From contig OZ025243.1 of assembly GCA_964019155.1 (NCBI GenBank), forward strand, positions 13,214,944 through 13,278,943: a stretch of 64,000 bases of DNA, read 5' to 3'. Made by a program: the position numbers and the translations under genes. This document shows, one piece after another, positions 35,239 to 48,300 of the stretch. This stretch comes from Osedax fenrisi (lineage: Eukaryota; Annelida; Polychaeta; Sabellida; Siboglinidae). The notes beneath the pieces were generated by a model. The model was not told where the DNA came from, made no database searches, and saw nothing but the letters and a program-made list of their open reading frames with translations. Each line of letters begins with the position of its first letter. Within the stretch, counting starts at the first letter, position 1.

Positions 35239-35429
35239 TAGTGATGTAAATGATGCTCAAATCTAAAGCATGATGCAGTCTCAGTCTCAGTTACCTAAAG
35301 TCTCAACTCGGCCTGGGATCGTTTTGTTAGAGTCTCGGCTCGTTTTTTCCGAAAATAAAAGTCTCAGCTCGGCATCAATAACCAAAAGTCTCGGCTCGGC
35401 ATCAAACGCTCGGCATCAATTACATCCTA
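35239..35429. mobile_element. hAT-type MITE, 191 bp
   Basis: The ends TAGTGATGTAA and (inverse) TAGGATGTAAT are flanked by the 8-bp direct repeat GTCTATAG on both sides (35231-35238 and 35430-35437). The interior repeats agtctcggctcggcatcaa about four times with variation. Short inverted ends and an 8-bp site duplication are the hAT signature. Confidence 0.8.
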
Positions 35430-35776
35430 GTCTATAGTATACCGTTTACTGTAGACGTATACCTCTACTGCTCCACATCTCCATACGTTAGTGTATATGA
35501 CCTACCTCCTACATGGTATATATTGTAGTAGTTTATGTTGGTGATGGCAATCATATGTCTTAGTATATGGGAGTTAGTCATAGAGCTATAGCTCTATAGG
35601 GAGATATTTATCTCTAGCTCTATGTCGGGCTCTATGGAGTTAGCGCATGGCAGTTCTAATACGTAACTTCATTATAATGTCAGTGAGTTCTCATGATCAC
35701 ATGTGATCATGCATACTAGATATATTATGTTATATAAAATATACACACACATATACACACATACACACATACACAC

Positions 35777-35819
<43 letters not shown>

Positions 35820-36535
35820 ATAAAGTTTTAGTAAGCACTAAAATAGGGTCATGTAAACTCCTTCTCTCGTGCGGGAAGAAAAAATAATAAGATACTAGTA
35901 ATACGATAAAAATTTAATAATACTATTACATTGCATATAGCACAGACACAAATATTAAATGATATAGAGGAGTGTTATATACTATAGTATGTAGGATACA
36001 GACTGTAGTATACAGACTTTATGCAAAAATACAGCATTGCGATAGTGGACTGTTATATACTACAGACTGCATTGATATATAGGATTGTCATATAATAATA
36101 AGATAATAATACGATAACAATGTAATATACGTTGAATATTACACGGACAAAAATAATAAGTTGGATGATTTAATGATTAGAGAGAAAAGATAAAGTAAGA
36201 TTTATAAATCTATTGTGGGATCTAATAGAACGAATGGAGGGAGGGGTTTCATAGGGTGGTACCGGGATTTGTAAAAGCTCTTGAATTTAGGGAAGTTTTA
36301 CTAGAGTAATGGGAGATAAGCATACTTATCCTCTACAGAGGAGCATTTTTGTAACGAAGAGAAGATAATATTGTACATTTTTTAATTAGATCAGAGATAT
36401 AGCTAGTGATGAAAGAATATATTGATTTATGGATTATAGATAGTATACGTAATTAACATCTGGGGTATTATATATAATACCCCACTATATATACAATATA
36501 ATACTATTTTGAATAAGTGTATATGATGGAATACT
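35820..36535. other. No gene recognised; imperfect duplication and a less AT-rich patch
   Basis: A block with acagacacaaatattaaatg (about 35940) is imperfectly repeated as acggacaaaaataataagtt (about 36130). 36170-36400 is richer in G than its surroundings and could be a LINE UTR fragment, but no coding motif supports that. Confidence 0.4.
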
Positions 36536-36537
36536 TA

Positions 36538-37550
36538 GGGGAAAGTATCCGATTACCGACCCCTAAATGATTATTTGTAATAACTTATTCAATATTAAAT
36601 ATATTTATTTGAAATTTTGTAAATAGGGTAATATTATGGCAATGAATAATGTATATTATTGGATATTTTTAATTTTTGATATACTTATATTTACAAGAAT
36701 AAACAGGGGGGTCGGTAATCGGAGACATGTTCCTAATACCGACCCCCTTCCCCTATTACCGACCCCCTAACATAAACATGGTATAAATAAGTTTAGTATT
36801 ATAATATCCAATCAAAATAGTAGATATTCTTAAATATAATTAATTATATTTTATATGTTAATTAATTAATTCATTTTATGTTATATAACATGCACGAAAT
36901 TATTTTTTATTGAATTTATGTTTTAATAGTAATATTAAATTTAAATTTAAACTTTATAGTAATATTACTTAATATTAAGTAATATATTATATTAAAATAG
37001 TGTATATTATTATTTAATATTTATTTATTAATCAGTATGTATATAATCGAATGGAATTATGAATCCTTAATCTATATCAATGATACACAAACAACTTATG
37101 ACATATTTTAAAGTAAAATACTGATATATTTTTATTGGATATTATAAAGCACATGTGGGTCGGTATTAGGAAAATCATATGGGTTGCTATAAATAAGATA
37201 TTTTGGTTTATTAATAGTTATTCAAATTGAATTATTTTTATAATAGTTATAACATTTTTATTGATCTACAATATTATGCGCAGTATTAAGTTTTCTTTTA
37301 AATAATAAAGTATTTATAATGATTTAAAAAAAGTTATTATTCAAATATTTAAAAAGTAAAAACAGAATATTACATTTTATCAAATAACAATTGTAGGATT
37401 GAATATTTTGTAAAAAAAATATACTTATTCATATTTATCATTAAATTGCTAACAGTTCATGTATATATAATTTTTTGATATCGCTTATAGTTACTGAGAT
37501 ACGAGAGGGGATCGGTATTAGGAGGTGATCGGTAATCGGAGACTTTCCCC
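36538..37550. mobile_element. 1.0-kb TA-flanked inverted-repeat element with iterated ACCGACCCC motifs
   Basis: The ends GGGGAAAGTATCCGATTACC and (inverse) GGGGAAAGTCTCCGATTACC are each flanked by TA. The motif cggtaatcgg or accgacccc recurs internally at 36711, 36740, 36762 and 37158 and again near the right end. There is no transposase, so it is non-autonomous. Confidence 0.8.
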
Positions 37551-37868
37551 TACATGATAAGGTAATGTGTACACATTTAATATTTACAAATAATATATCA
37601 TAGGAGTCTATAGAAATAAAATATTATGTATCTATTAGGACCTGTAGAATCTATATATATATATATGTGCATTTCTATTAGGTTTATATAATATCATATA
37701 ATATCTATGTATTCTTTAAAAAGTATTAAAATTAAACAGAATATAGGTTATCATACAAATTATAATACCTATAACTTGTGTTATAGATAGCTATATAACT
37801 TATTGATAGGTTGATTAGCTGTAATGGAATTGATAAGAATTCGTAATTAAATAATACTACGATATGTT

Positions 37869-40559
37869 CCCCCCTACTCCCCCCTACTGTTTCATTCACA
37901 ATATCGCGACTCTCTCCATCCCAGTAGCGGCACGGGAATACTTTACAAATCTTCTCTAACTATCTCTAATATTTCCTATCACTCGTTATCCCAGTCTGAA
38001 GCCCTTAGATGCGCCATCAGCTCACCTTTCTCTCGTACCTTCAACATTTCCCTTTTCTACCATCCTACCTCTCCCAAAATCAATTTATTCCTTGATGAAT
38101 TTAGCTTATTTCTACCCACTATCACTTCTAATACAATCATACTAGATGATTTCAACATACCCAACCCACCTATGATCCAGTCCTTAAATAAACTGCTCAC
38201 CTCATTCAACCTTGTACAACACGTCACCTCCCCCACCCATGTCCATGGTAACACTTTAGACCTAATAATTTCCCCCAAAACTAATAAAACTAACTTCTCC
38301 GACCACTTCCTCATATTCCTTACCCTTAGTCACCCCAAACCCACCAGACCCCTCACTACAAGAATCTCACGCAAACTTCACAGCCTCCCCATTCCTGATT
38401 TTATATCCGATATCTCTTCCCTTACAACCTCAACGTCTGCTGAACTCCATACTTCTCTCTCCTCCACCCTCGATAAATACGCCCCCTTATTCACTAAAAC
38501 CTCCATAATATGCCCTGACTCATCCTGGTACACTATATCCCTACTGAAACAAAAGCGAATCCTTCGCTAGCCGAAAAATATTATCTCAAACATCCCTCCC
38601 CTATTTCACTTGCCTACTACAATAACATAAAAAATCTCTACTGAAAAGCTATTTCTACCGCCAAAGCCTCTCACATCCCCCACAAATTTGACAAACTCTC
38701 TAATGACAGTAAGTCTATACATAGACTTTCTGCTCAACTGCTTGGTCGTTCACTTAAAGCCCCTCTCCCACTGTCACCCCTGTAGAACTACCACTCCTCT
38801 TCGAAAATCTTTCAACGACAAACTTTCCACCACCCTTTCCACCCTTCCCACCCCTGTCATTCCCACCACTCCCATCACCTTTCCCTTCTCCCTTGAAAAA
38901 TTTGAATATCCCCCACTTGATCAAATCATCTCCCTTCTCAAATCTACCTCATCAACCTCATCCCTTGACCCTCTTCCCCTCACAATACTAAAGCAGATAA
39001 CTAACACTGTTGCAACTCCCCTTCATCAAATCATTTGCAGTTCACTTTCTTCCGGCTCCGTCCCTCCCGATTTCAAAAAAGCAGTCATCACCCCTATCCT
39101 TAAAAAGCCCCATCTCGATTCTCTGTCCCCCTCTAACTACCGACCCATCTCTAACCTCTCAATCCACTCTAAGATCTTTGAACGTGTTATCTCATCCCAA
39201 CTTATTACATACCTTACAACCAATAAAATCCCCAACATCTTCCAAAGCGCCTACATCCCCCAAAAATCTACTGAATCCGCCCTAACCCTTATTACCTCCG
39301 ACCTACTATCTGGCCTTAACAACAACCGTGGGTCCTACTCGTCCTTCTCGACATGTCCTCCACTTTCGACACACTTGACCAAAATGTCTTAATACACAGA
39401 CTCTCCGCTATCGGCATCACCGGCATTGCCCTAAACTGGTTCACCTCCTTCATTACCAACCGCTCTTCATTAGTCTGGATTAATATACACTCTTCCCCCT
39501 CCCGCTCCATAACCCACGGTGCCCCCCAGGTCTCCGTCCTCGGCCCACTCCTCTTCAATATTTACCTCCTCCCCATGTTTGCCATCTTCACTGACTACCC
39601 CGACATCTCCTTCCATACTTACGCCGATGACCTTCAACTATATCTTAACTGCACAGACTACCCTACTTATGCCCCTGACCGACTCTCCTCCTGTATAAAG
39701 TCCATACACCACTGGCTTACCTCCAAATCTCTTAAATTTAACCCCACTATAACGGAAGCTATTTTTCTCCACTTACCCCTACGCTCCTCCACTCTCCCTG
39801 AACCACCCCCCATATCACTCGAAAACACATCACTCCCCTACTCTCAACACGTCCGAAACCTTGGCTTCCATCTTGATACCACCCTTTCCCTTGACTCCCA
39901 TCTTATACATATGCACAAATCCATCCACCACCACCTACACTGCATCCGCTTAATCCGACGCTTCATCTCCCTCCCCATCGCTATTACCATTGCCTCCTCC
40001 TATATCATCCCCCTATTCGACTATTGTAACTCCCTACTCTTTAACCTCCCTGAATATAAACTTAATAAACTACAACGACTCCAAAACGATGTAGTTCGCT
40101 GCGTCCACTTACTTCCCCGTCGTTCTTCTGACTCCATTACACCTTTTCTCAAACAACTACACTGGCTGCCAGTCCCCTACTGCATACAGAACAAACTTTC
40201 CCTGACCATCCACAAAGCTATTCACCACAACTCCCCTGACTACCTTGCCTCCCTCCTACATCTACATACACCCATCACTCCACTCAATACATGTTCCTTC
40301 AACACCTTTATCCTTACCACTCCTCATCTACACAAACTCCACTCTACCAATATACGATTATTTGCCCTCTCTGCCCCTTACCACTGGAACTCCCTGCCAA
40401 ATCACCTATGAACAAACACATAAACTCCATCCTTTAAACGCCACCTTAATACTTATTATTTCTCCCTTGTCTTCCCTCCCACTCAATAATTCCCTCCCAC
40501 GGACGGCCGATTGCTCACGCACTGATGCAGTCCATAAACCAAAAAAAGTAAAGTAAAGT
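37869..40559 (+). mobile_element. LINE E: C-rich CR1/L2-like non-LTR retrotransposon, 5'-truncated
   Basis: It begins inside the endonuclease domain and ends with ccaaaaaaagtaaagtaaag, a short AAAGT-type tail. The plus strand is strikingly C-rich compared with the flanking AT-rich sequence, so its edges are easy to see. Confidence 0.85.
37900..40430 (+). pseudogene. LINE E ORF2 remnant: endonuclease C-terminus and reverse transcriptase
   Basis: Endonuclease remnants include LDDFNIP (normally GDFN), TLDLIIS and FSDHFLIF at 38140-38330. RT pieces follow in several frames: PSNYRPISNLSIHSKIFERV near 39130, a weak FDTLDQNVLIHRL near 39360, SVLGPLLFNIYLLPM near 39535 and catalytic YADDLQLYL near 39620. 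The C-terminal half (39353-40411) is open for 352 codons, with FDYCNSLLFNLPE and LKQLHWLPVPYCIQ, motifs usual in L2/CR1 proteins. At least four frameshifts or stops lie between 38570 and 39360, and the SQ in GAPQVSVLG is altered. It is inactive. Confidence 0.85.
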
Positions 40560-40740
40560 ATGTTAATGTATTTATTAACAATTTAATTTAATACAATTTA
40601 TAAAATTAAATTTCTTTTTTTTGTAAACATTAATTAAAGTGAATTAAATTTATTTGTTATTATATATTTATTTCTCAAAACAATAAATAAATAAATTCAT
40701 AACAACTTAAATTTAAACTTAAACGTAATACATCATAATT

Positions 40741-40951
40741 ATGAATTATTTAAACCATACTATGACCCCTATCGAGTTTATGATTAGAAAACTAGTAGCA
40801 GAGAAAAAGGCTAGAGAGGAGAAAGACAAACTCACGAGTACCGAAGATAGTAAAGAATCTTTAATAGACACGAAAATAGATAAATCTAACTCAGACGATG
40901 AAGTTATTGCAATTGTTAAAGATGATTCTAGTCAATCAAACATTACTATAG
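40741..40951 (+). CDS. Probable first exon of an unknown gene
   Basis: From ATG 40741 it reads MNYLNHTMTPIEFMIRKL, then a Lys/Glu-rich stretch (VAEKKAREEKDKL) and an acidic Ser/Asp-rich part. It ends ACTATAG|GTTTAT in phase 1; without splicing it would stop 11 bases later. The translation is non-repetitive and hydrophilic, unlike chance frames here. A phase-compatible exon with a stop lies at 45409-45464. The product would be a short, charged protein with a possible coiled coil; I do not recognise it. Confidence 0.45.
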
Positions 40952-41486
40952 GTTTATTTTAGTTATATATAGATACATAGATATAATATATATATACATA
41001 TCATATGTAACATATGGGTGTACATTGTACATGTATTTGTACATGCATATTTAGTTAATATTAATCATGAGGAGTAAAATAAAATATAATCCGTAATTAG
41101 TGATTGGAAACATCGGAAATGTATAATCATTAACATATAATCTATTAACATCACTAATAAAATGTCCTCGATATGAATAATATATTATATTTGTTGATAA
41201 CTAAGAAATTAATGTTCCGACGAAGTGGATCTACGACGTAGGTATGGAACTATAGCTATATATAGTGTAGCCTATACACTATTATAATAGTTTATTATTC
41301 ATTATTAATTTACACCATTGTTATAACAATAGTATAAGTATGAAGTCGAATTCTATAGAGGAAAGTATACTTTAGGTTAATACCGGAAACTTTAACAATA
41401 AATGGTCTTAACATTTTATGACTCAATATTTTATTAAAAAATTAAAATATCTAAATTTTATATAATTATAGATATTATTGTGAATA

Positions 41487-42638
41487 CCAGTAAACTCGGA
41501 CCAGGTAAACTCGGACCACTTTTGAGGTAAACTCGGACCACTTTTAAAGTAAACTCGGACCACTTTTTAAAAACATAAAGTAAACTCGAACCACTTATTA
41601 AAAACATAAAGAAGATTCGGACCACTTTTAAAATAACTATATTTTGTATATTTCTATAATATAAAATGCTTTAACTTATTTCCACCTTATATAATTATAT
41701 TATATCTGTTAAATAAATTATAAAAAGAGTCATTTAATATGATATTTTTGTGGAATTATATACTTAAATAGGTAAAAATTTAATTTGAACTCGCACCACT
41801 TTTGAAGTAAACTCGGACCACTTGTGAAGTAAACTCAGACCACTTATTAAAATAACTTATATATTGTATACTTCTATCATAATAAATATAGCTTCTATCG
41901 TGGGTCTCGTCGGTGATATACATAGAGCTAGAGAGAAATTTCTCTCTAGCTCTGTGGTGATATACGACAATTTAAATTATGTTAAGTTATTAAATGTTAT
42001 TAAAGTTATTAATGTTATTAAATGATAAATTATGAATATTAATGTAAATATTATTATTTTAATAATAATATAATTTATTTTAATATTTTGTAATTTATTT
42101 ATAATAATAATATATATTATTTGTAATTATATATATATATAATGTCTTTAATAATTAAATAAAAATGTAAATATAATTATATACAGTGAAATTATACTTT
42201 TAACTTATAAGTTAAAGCATATTATATGTTAGAAAGATACAATATATAGTTTATACGGTTGGTCCGAATCTTCTTTATGTTTTTAATAAGTGGTCCGAGT
42301 TTACTTCACAAGTGGTCCGAGTTTACTTCTCAAGTGGTCCGAGTTTACTTCAAAAGTGGTGCGAGTTCAAATTAAATGTTTACCTATTTAAATATATAAT
42401 TCCACAAAAATATCATATTAAATGACTCTTTTTATAATTTATTTAACAGATATAATATAATTATATAAGGTGGAAGTAAGTTAAAGCATATTATATTATA
42501 GAAATATACAAAATATAGTTATTTTAATAAGTGGTCAGAGTTTACTTTATGTTTTTAAAAAGTGGTCCGAGTTTACTTTAAAAGTGGTCCGAGTTTACCT
42601 CAAAAGTGGTCCTAGTTTACCTGGTCCGAGTTTACTGG
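41487..42638. mobile_element. 1.15-kb TA-flanked foldback element with iterated GTAAACTCGGACCAC motifs
   Basis: Both ends start CCAGTAAACTCGGACCAGGT and are flanked by TA. The arms are several hundred bases long: the left (41487-41870) and the inverse right (42250-42638) align through the motif array, a unique AT-rich segment (gagtcatttaatatgatatt) and a second array. Each arm has about seven motif copies. The middle contains the palindrome tagagctagagagaaa/tttctctctagctct at 41925-41958. Confidence 0.85.
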
Positions 42639-42685
42639 TACTCATTATTGTTACCTTAAAATTTTATTTAATATTTTAATTCCAT

Positions 42686-43376
42686 AGATAACGGGGGTGT
42701 CCGACGGACACTGTCCGTATTCGGTACCTATGTCCGAATACGGACACCCTGTGTTATAATAAGAAACCACATATACCACTAGATAAACTATATATTATTG
42801 ATGAACTAATCATATAAATTACAATTACATTATTTATAATAAGTTTTATGAATAATTTAATATAATTTAATTAGTTCATAATTTATTTATTTTTATTATT
42901 TTATTAATTAATAATACAAGTTAAGTATCTAAGTAATAACATAGTTAGATTTATATTCATTGGTGGTATTAACATTATAACACACACGATTTATATGAAA
43001 ATCAGAATAGTTCACACGCTGGATGGTATAGGTGTTTGTATTAAGACATCTATAGTGTCCGTATTAGGGATTTATATGACCTATATATATGCCTATTACT
43101 TAATTAGAAAGTATGTATATAATGTTTAGAATGCTTTAGTTTTTAATAATATATTGTTATGTTTTATATCTATACATTTGTATAGATATAATTCTTGAGA
43201 AGGTTTTAAGTTAACATTTTTTTTCATAAATTTAAAAACGTAATAAAAAAATCAACTTTATTTTATATATAAGACTGAATATTTTCATTAACAATTTTTG
43301 TATAGGATTTATGGTTTCTGAGATACCGAGAGTATCCGTATTCGGTTACTTCCCGTACACGAGTTTGGACACCACA
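42686..43376. mobile_element. Possible inverted-repeat element with iterated GTCCGTATTCGG motifs
   Basis: The left end holds ggggtgtccgacggacactg and two inverted tccgtattcgg/ccgaatacgga copies. The right end holds gagtatccgtattcggttac and gtttggacaccac in inverse order. Another tgtccgtatta lies at 43052. Termini and site duplication are not clear. Confidence 0.45.
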
Positions 43377-43434
43377 ACACGGGGGTATATTGATCGTACC
43401 CCTTCCTAGATACTTGGTAACATATGGGTGTATA

Positions 43435-45307
43435 TAGGGGCGTCGGAACGATATTTTTTATGGGGGGGCTATTTATTTCTATTTTATATTATATATCCTA
43501 TTATTTATTACTAATATAATTACTAACTATATCTTATTAATATCATATACCTCTTTAGTCAATGTTAACCCTTTAATATGCAATTAATAATATTTAATTT
43601 TTATAACAATAAGTAGGAATATATTAGAAAATAAATAATAAATATTAAATAATTTATTATTATATAGATATAGATTTATATTTATAAATATATCCATCTT
43701 AATTGTGTGAATTATTTTTTGATTGACATTTGCCATTACTAATGCATTGAATATACTAGCTAGCATAGTATATCGTAACAACGTCTTTATTATTCGTAGC
43801 TTACTAAATCCACGCTAACATGACACAGAACTTGAGGGGCAAACCAATAAAATGTGATCAAATTTATTATGCCGGAAAATATTTTTTTGAATTTTTGGAG
43901 ATTGTTCCATCATGTATATGTTTATCCTCATCAGATGTTATTGAACGTATTGATTGATTTAAACATATGTAAATTCGATCTTTCAATCGTTAATTCTTCA
44001 TACATTTTTAATAACATCTGTTTAGTGTAGAAAATTGATAGGATTAATAAGATTAATCTAAAAAAACAAACCTTTTTTTCATGAATTATATTAGTTGTAA
44101 TAATGATTCCTTTAATTTATAAGAATATATAAATAATGTTTCCTTAGTATACAATTTGGTTTTAATTTTCATCATTATGTTATCAAACAACTCAGTATAT
44201 TATATTCTGTAAATATTAATGATATGGTATATTAACTGATCATATCTAATCACATTCTTATATTAACACAACATTAACAATGTTATATTATTTTATCTAG
44301 ATGAGGTACCTTACATAGTCTTTTGAACTTTCATTACTATTCATCTCATACATATTTATAATAATTTATATTATATGTCTTATTATTATTATCTGAATTA
44401 GATATACTTAGAAAATTAAATTAGATATATTTAAAATAAAAATAAATTATTATAATATTTTATTATAAACATTTATTAGACGCTATTTTGTATTTTATAA
44501 AAAAAATTATATAAAATGCTTATAAAAGTAGGTTATTTAACCTTGAATCAATATAAAAACTTGTATATATAAAATATAAAATATTGTTGTTTCTATATCT
44601 TCAATGAATGTGTGCAAATTATTTCTATCATTATTCAATTTAATTAGAATCATCTTTACTATTATCTGATCCTTTATGTTTATTTATTATTGATTTTTAT
44701 TATGATTATATATAATTATAATTATATATGCTTTCAAGTATATTTTTTATAAATGTTACCAATAGAAAATGAAAATGTTTCAATAGTATTTGTTGGTATC
44801 ATGAAAGATTTCACCTTCATATCCAAGCTTTCAAATATCAAACTTAAAATATTCATAAAAAAATATTTGACTTATTCATATTTTGTAATAATAAATTTGC
44901 AATATATTTGTGGTCTAATTTGGTAATATAATCTAATTCTTTATATTATTTCAGTGCATCGATTATACCACTATATTGATCTAATGTTGTTTTAATATAC
45001 GATTTTCGCAGTCCATCTTGTTGGGAATAATGGTTTCAAAGGTTTTGCTTTGTTATTATTAATATTATATACAATCCGAAATTAAACAAATAATAATTAG
45101 CCCCCCCCCCACGAATGTTTGGTGAAATTATTTAGCAAAAATGTGTATTACGTAAATGGTTAACAAGGACAATATACTAGATTTAATGTATATACAATTT
45201 ATTAATACACATTTCATGGGGGGGGCAAAACATACTTAGCCCCCCCCCATATTTTTGAATGGGGGGGTCCGATACCCCCCGCCCCCCCCCCTGTTCCGAC
45301 GCCCCTA
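43435..45307 (-). mobile_element. hAT element, 1.87 kb, degenerate
   Basis: The ends TAGGGGCGTCGGAAC match as an inverted repeat, and the 8-bp direct repeat GGTGTATA flanks both sides (43427-43434 and 45308-45315). G-runs and C-runs mark the subterminal regions. A transposase C-terminal fragment on the minus strand (43690-43805) confirms hAT membership. Confidence 0.88.
43690..43805 (-). pseudogene. hAT transposase C-terminal dimerisation fragment
   Basis: The minus strand reads SKLRIIKTLLRYTM, then NALVMANVNQKIIHTI. This matches the usual FSKL-x-IIK-x-LRS-TM and AL-MANV-Q-I patterns of the hAT C-terminal dimerisation domain. Upstream sequence at 43806-44000 is frameshifted and no DDE core is readable. 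The position next to the left terminus is where a minus-strand transposase should end. Confidence 0.7.
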
Positions 45308-45408
45308 GGTGTATATCATTAAACCTAACCTGTCTATATATAGTTTTTGCACACTAAACAGAATATATTCTACTGTTTACTGTATACAGTGACAGTAACC
45401 TATAACAG

Positions 45409-45464
45409 TTCTTCTAATACATATCCTCACTTGGCTCAACTATCTAGGTTCAATACCCTTGTAA
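45409..45464 (+). CDS. Candidate last exon for the gene starting at 40741
   Basis: After CTATAACAG a phase 1 reading gives LLIHILTWLNYLGSIPL and a TAA. It fits the donor phase at 40951 and would add a short hydrophobic tail. The intron would be 4.45 kb and filled with three DNA elements. The support is only phase and acceptor, so this is weak. Confidence 0.2.
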
Positions 45465-45469
45465 AATTA

Positions 45470-48230
45470 CCTATCTTTATACTATAAAGGGTATGTATAA
45501 TACCTTGATATAGGTACATATATAGGCTATACTTTGATTAATCGTAATCCTATTTACGTAATAATAAATATGATTTAATTTAGGGTAAGGTGTCCACCTT
45601 TAAACAAATCTCAAGTAGATCTTTACAATCAAAGGAATAATATCCGCAATCTATCTGTATCAGTTACATTCTATTATTCGTAGTATATTTAAAACATCAT
45701 AAATTATGTATAGTCCGTCCTTGTTTGATTAAATAATTAGTTATCTAAGAAACTGATAATGTAAGATCACATTTCACCTTTATTCTACAATTTTAGTTTA
45801 TAAATTATAATACAATCAACCTATTTAATTTATCCTAAATTGTATCCCCTCTAAATTCATATAAATTGATTTCAAATTCCTAATCATCAATTTTTTATAT
45901 TTTCCATAAACTGATAGTTTTCTAATGATCACAATTGTACTGACAATTCACTCTCTTACATACTATTTAAATTATATTTACCATTTCTTATTATAATAAT
46001 TATATAATTGATACTTTTTTGCAAAACTTATACTAAATCTAAAATTAAACATATTTGTATGCATCAAACATGCACAAATTATAATTAATAAATGGGATAC
46101 ATAATTTCTATTCTAAATGTTGACATCAAATTAATAAACTGAATCCTGTATGTTATTATGACTAAACTAGCTCTATTAAATATGATATTGTATAATTAAA
46201 ATTATCTTCCGGGTCAATATAAATTAATGACCTTACTCTATTAGTAAAAACAATGTATCTATATAATAGTAATATATTTGCATTCTATAACCCGTAGTTA
46301 TCTGAAATTCACAATATCGATATTATTATTATAACATCTCCATCTCATAAACTACTTAAATAAGTATGTCCTACTATATACATATTTTAACACCTGCAAT
46401 GTATAACAAACTAGATAAATCATTAGATAAATTGTCCTTGTCCAAACTCATCTTTCTTATATATATTTGTAATTAAATATTATATTATATTAACAATACA
46501 TTACATATATATACGTAGAAATATATTTCTAAATGTAATATTGATGCACTTAAAATTAATCTTTATTCAAATGCAATTATATTGTACCTTATATAAATTA
46601 TTTTACAACTGTTATAATTAATAATGTTCATATATTCACATTACCTATACATACATACATACTAAACAGTCCTCAATATTGTCCTATAAATCTACATGCT
46701 TATAACCAAAAAATCACATTTCCGATTCATTTTCTTATTCATCCAACAAATATATATATATTATATATATTCAATTTGTACATCCTATCCTTTAAACGGA
46801 TGCAAAGAATATCTATATATCTTTTCTACTTAAAGTAATAATAACTGAACAATTAGTTTATTGTATATAAATTGTAAATTAGACAATTGTATATCAAATT
46901 AGAAGATTTAAAGGTAATATTTAATGTGATACTTATAACGAATGGTATATAGAATATATTAAATATGTAGTGACAGTGAGTAAATAATCTGGTAGTTAGA
47001 TGTTATGTTGAAAAAATTTGAGACAAGAAATGTTATATAGTTTATAGATATACCACATAAAAAGTTGAAATACTTATAATTGAATTGATTCATTAAAATT
47101 ACGTATCAGTCATTATTAATTGATTAATTAATAGTAGTTTTAAATTCATATTCATTTTGTGTATTTATATATATTATTTATAAATAAACTTGTTCTCAGA
47201 TACTAATTCAATGAAAAAGATGCAAGAGTAAGGATATTCTTGCAGATTACCGGATTCTATAGATTTCAGAAATAAAAGATAGCATTCATAATAAATTTAT
47301 TATTGACATATTATTCAATATAATAATAAATATATTTGTAGAATATAAATAATGATATACAAATTATTTAGATAAATATTGTATGAACATTATAAGTTTC
47401 TAATCTAATTATATTATTGTTTATTATAAGTATACATATACTAAAAATATGGTTATTAAATTAAAGTATAAATTTGTAATTAACCAATATTTAGTGAATG
47501 AAGTACACACTTAAATTATTTATTACAATTTGTGAAGCTTAAAGTTTAAATTATTATTTTTTTACATTAAATTGTATTAAATAAATAAAAACATCTTAAT
47601 ATATAATATGTATATAGTATATTATATTTATGATATTTTAAATGAATACACTTTTTTTTATAATATATAATACATAATATGTATATATATAATGCACATT
47701 ATAATATAAATTTAATAACAATTTAAAGATATTTGAAGTAAAATATTTGTATATATGTATATATAGCTATAGATTAGCTATAGCTTGGGATATAATTATA
47801 CATATATAATCTATCGCAACTTATTGATATATATTAGAATATTTCTTGTATAATAAAACTTACTCTACTTATATTATATATATTATTGTGGTAATGATTA
47901 TTATTCTTAAAATTATATAAAATTTATTAATGATAAATGTAACAAATATTTATTAAACTATAAACTTAACTAATTTATCAAAATTTTAACATATTATAAT
48001 AATATAAGATTAAGAGAGTATATTCGATAAGAAAACATAAGTAGATAATTCTCATTTACCTGTAATTAAGAAATAAAGATTATATTAATCTTATATATAT
48101 ATATATATATATATATTAAATATATGTTACGAACAAAAATAAAGGTAAAGACGATTTATAATTTATATATAAAATTATTATTATAATTATTGTATTTATT
48201 CATATTTACATTATATATAATAATGATAAA
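45470..48230. other. AT-rich, no gene seen
   Basis: No repeated blocks, no transposon ends and no frame with a convincing translation. Confidence 0.55.
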
Positions 48231-48239
48231 TATACAAAC

Positions 48240-48299
48240 CATTGAAATAAGCTAGATATTATCTTGTTCTTGGTATTATGCCAAAATAAGTCTTTCCAT
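48240..48299 (-). CDS. Candidate internal exon of an unknown gene
   Basis: On the minus strand, TTTATTACAG is followed by 60 bases with one open frame (WKDLFWHNTKNKI, then SSLFQW) and a donor TG|GTTTGT. Both ends are phase 2, and the other two frames have stops. Two Trp and a mixed composition are unusual for this AT-rich stretch. No partner exon could be found in matching phase. Confidence 0.3.
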
Positions 48300-48300
48300 C

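Noticed and set aside
45409..45600. Minus-strand GTGGACACCTTACCC as another copy of the VDKFSPY exon
   Set aside because: It shares only the first six bases plus a loose pattern, and the frame stops after five codons.
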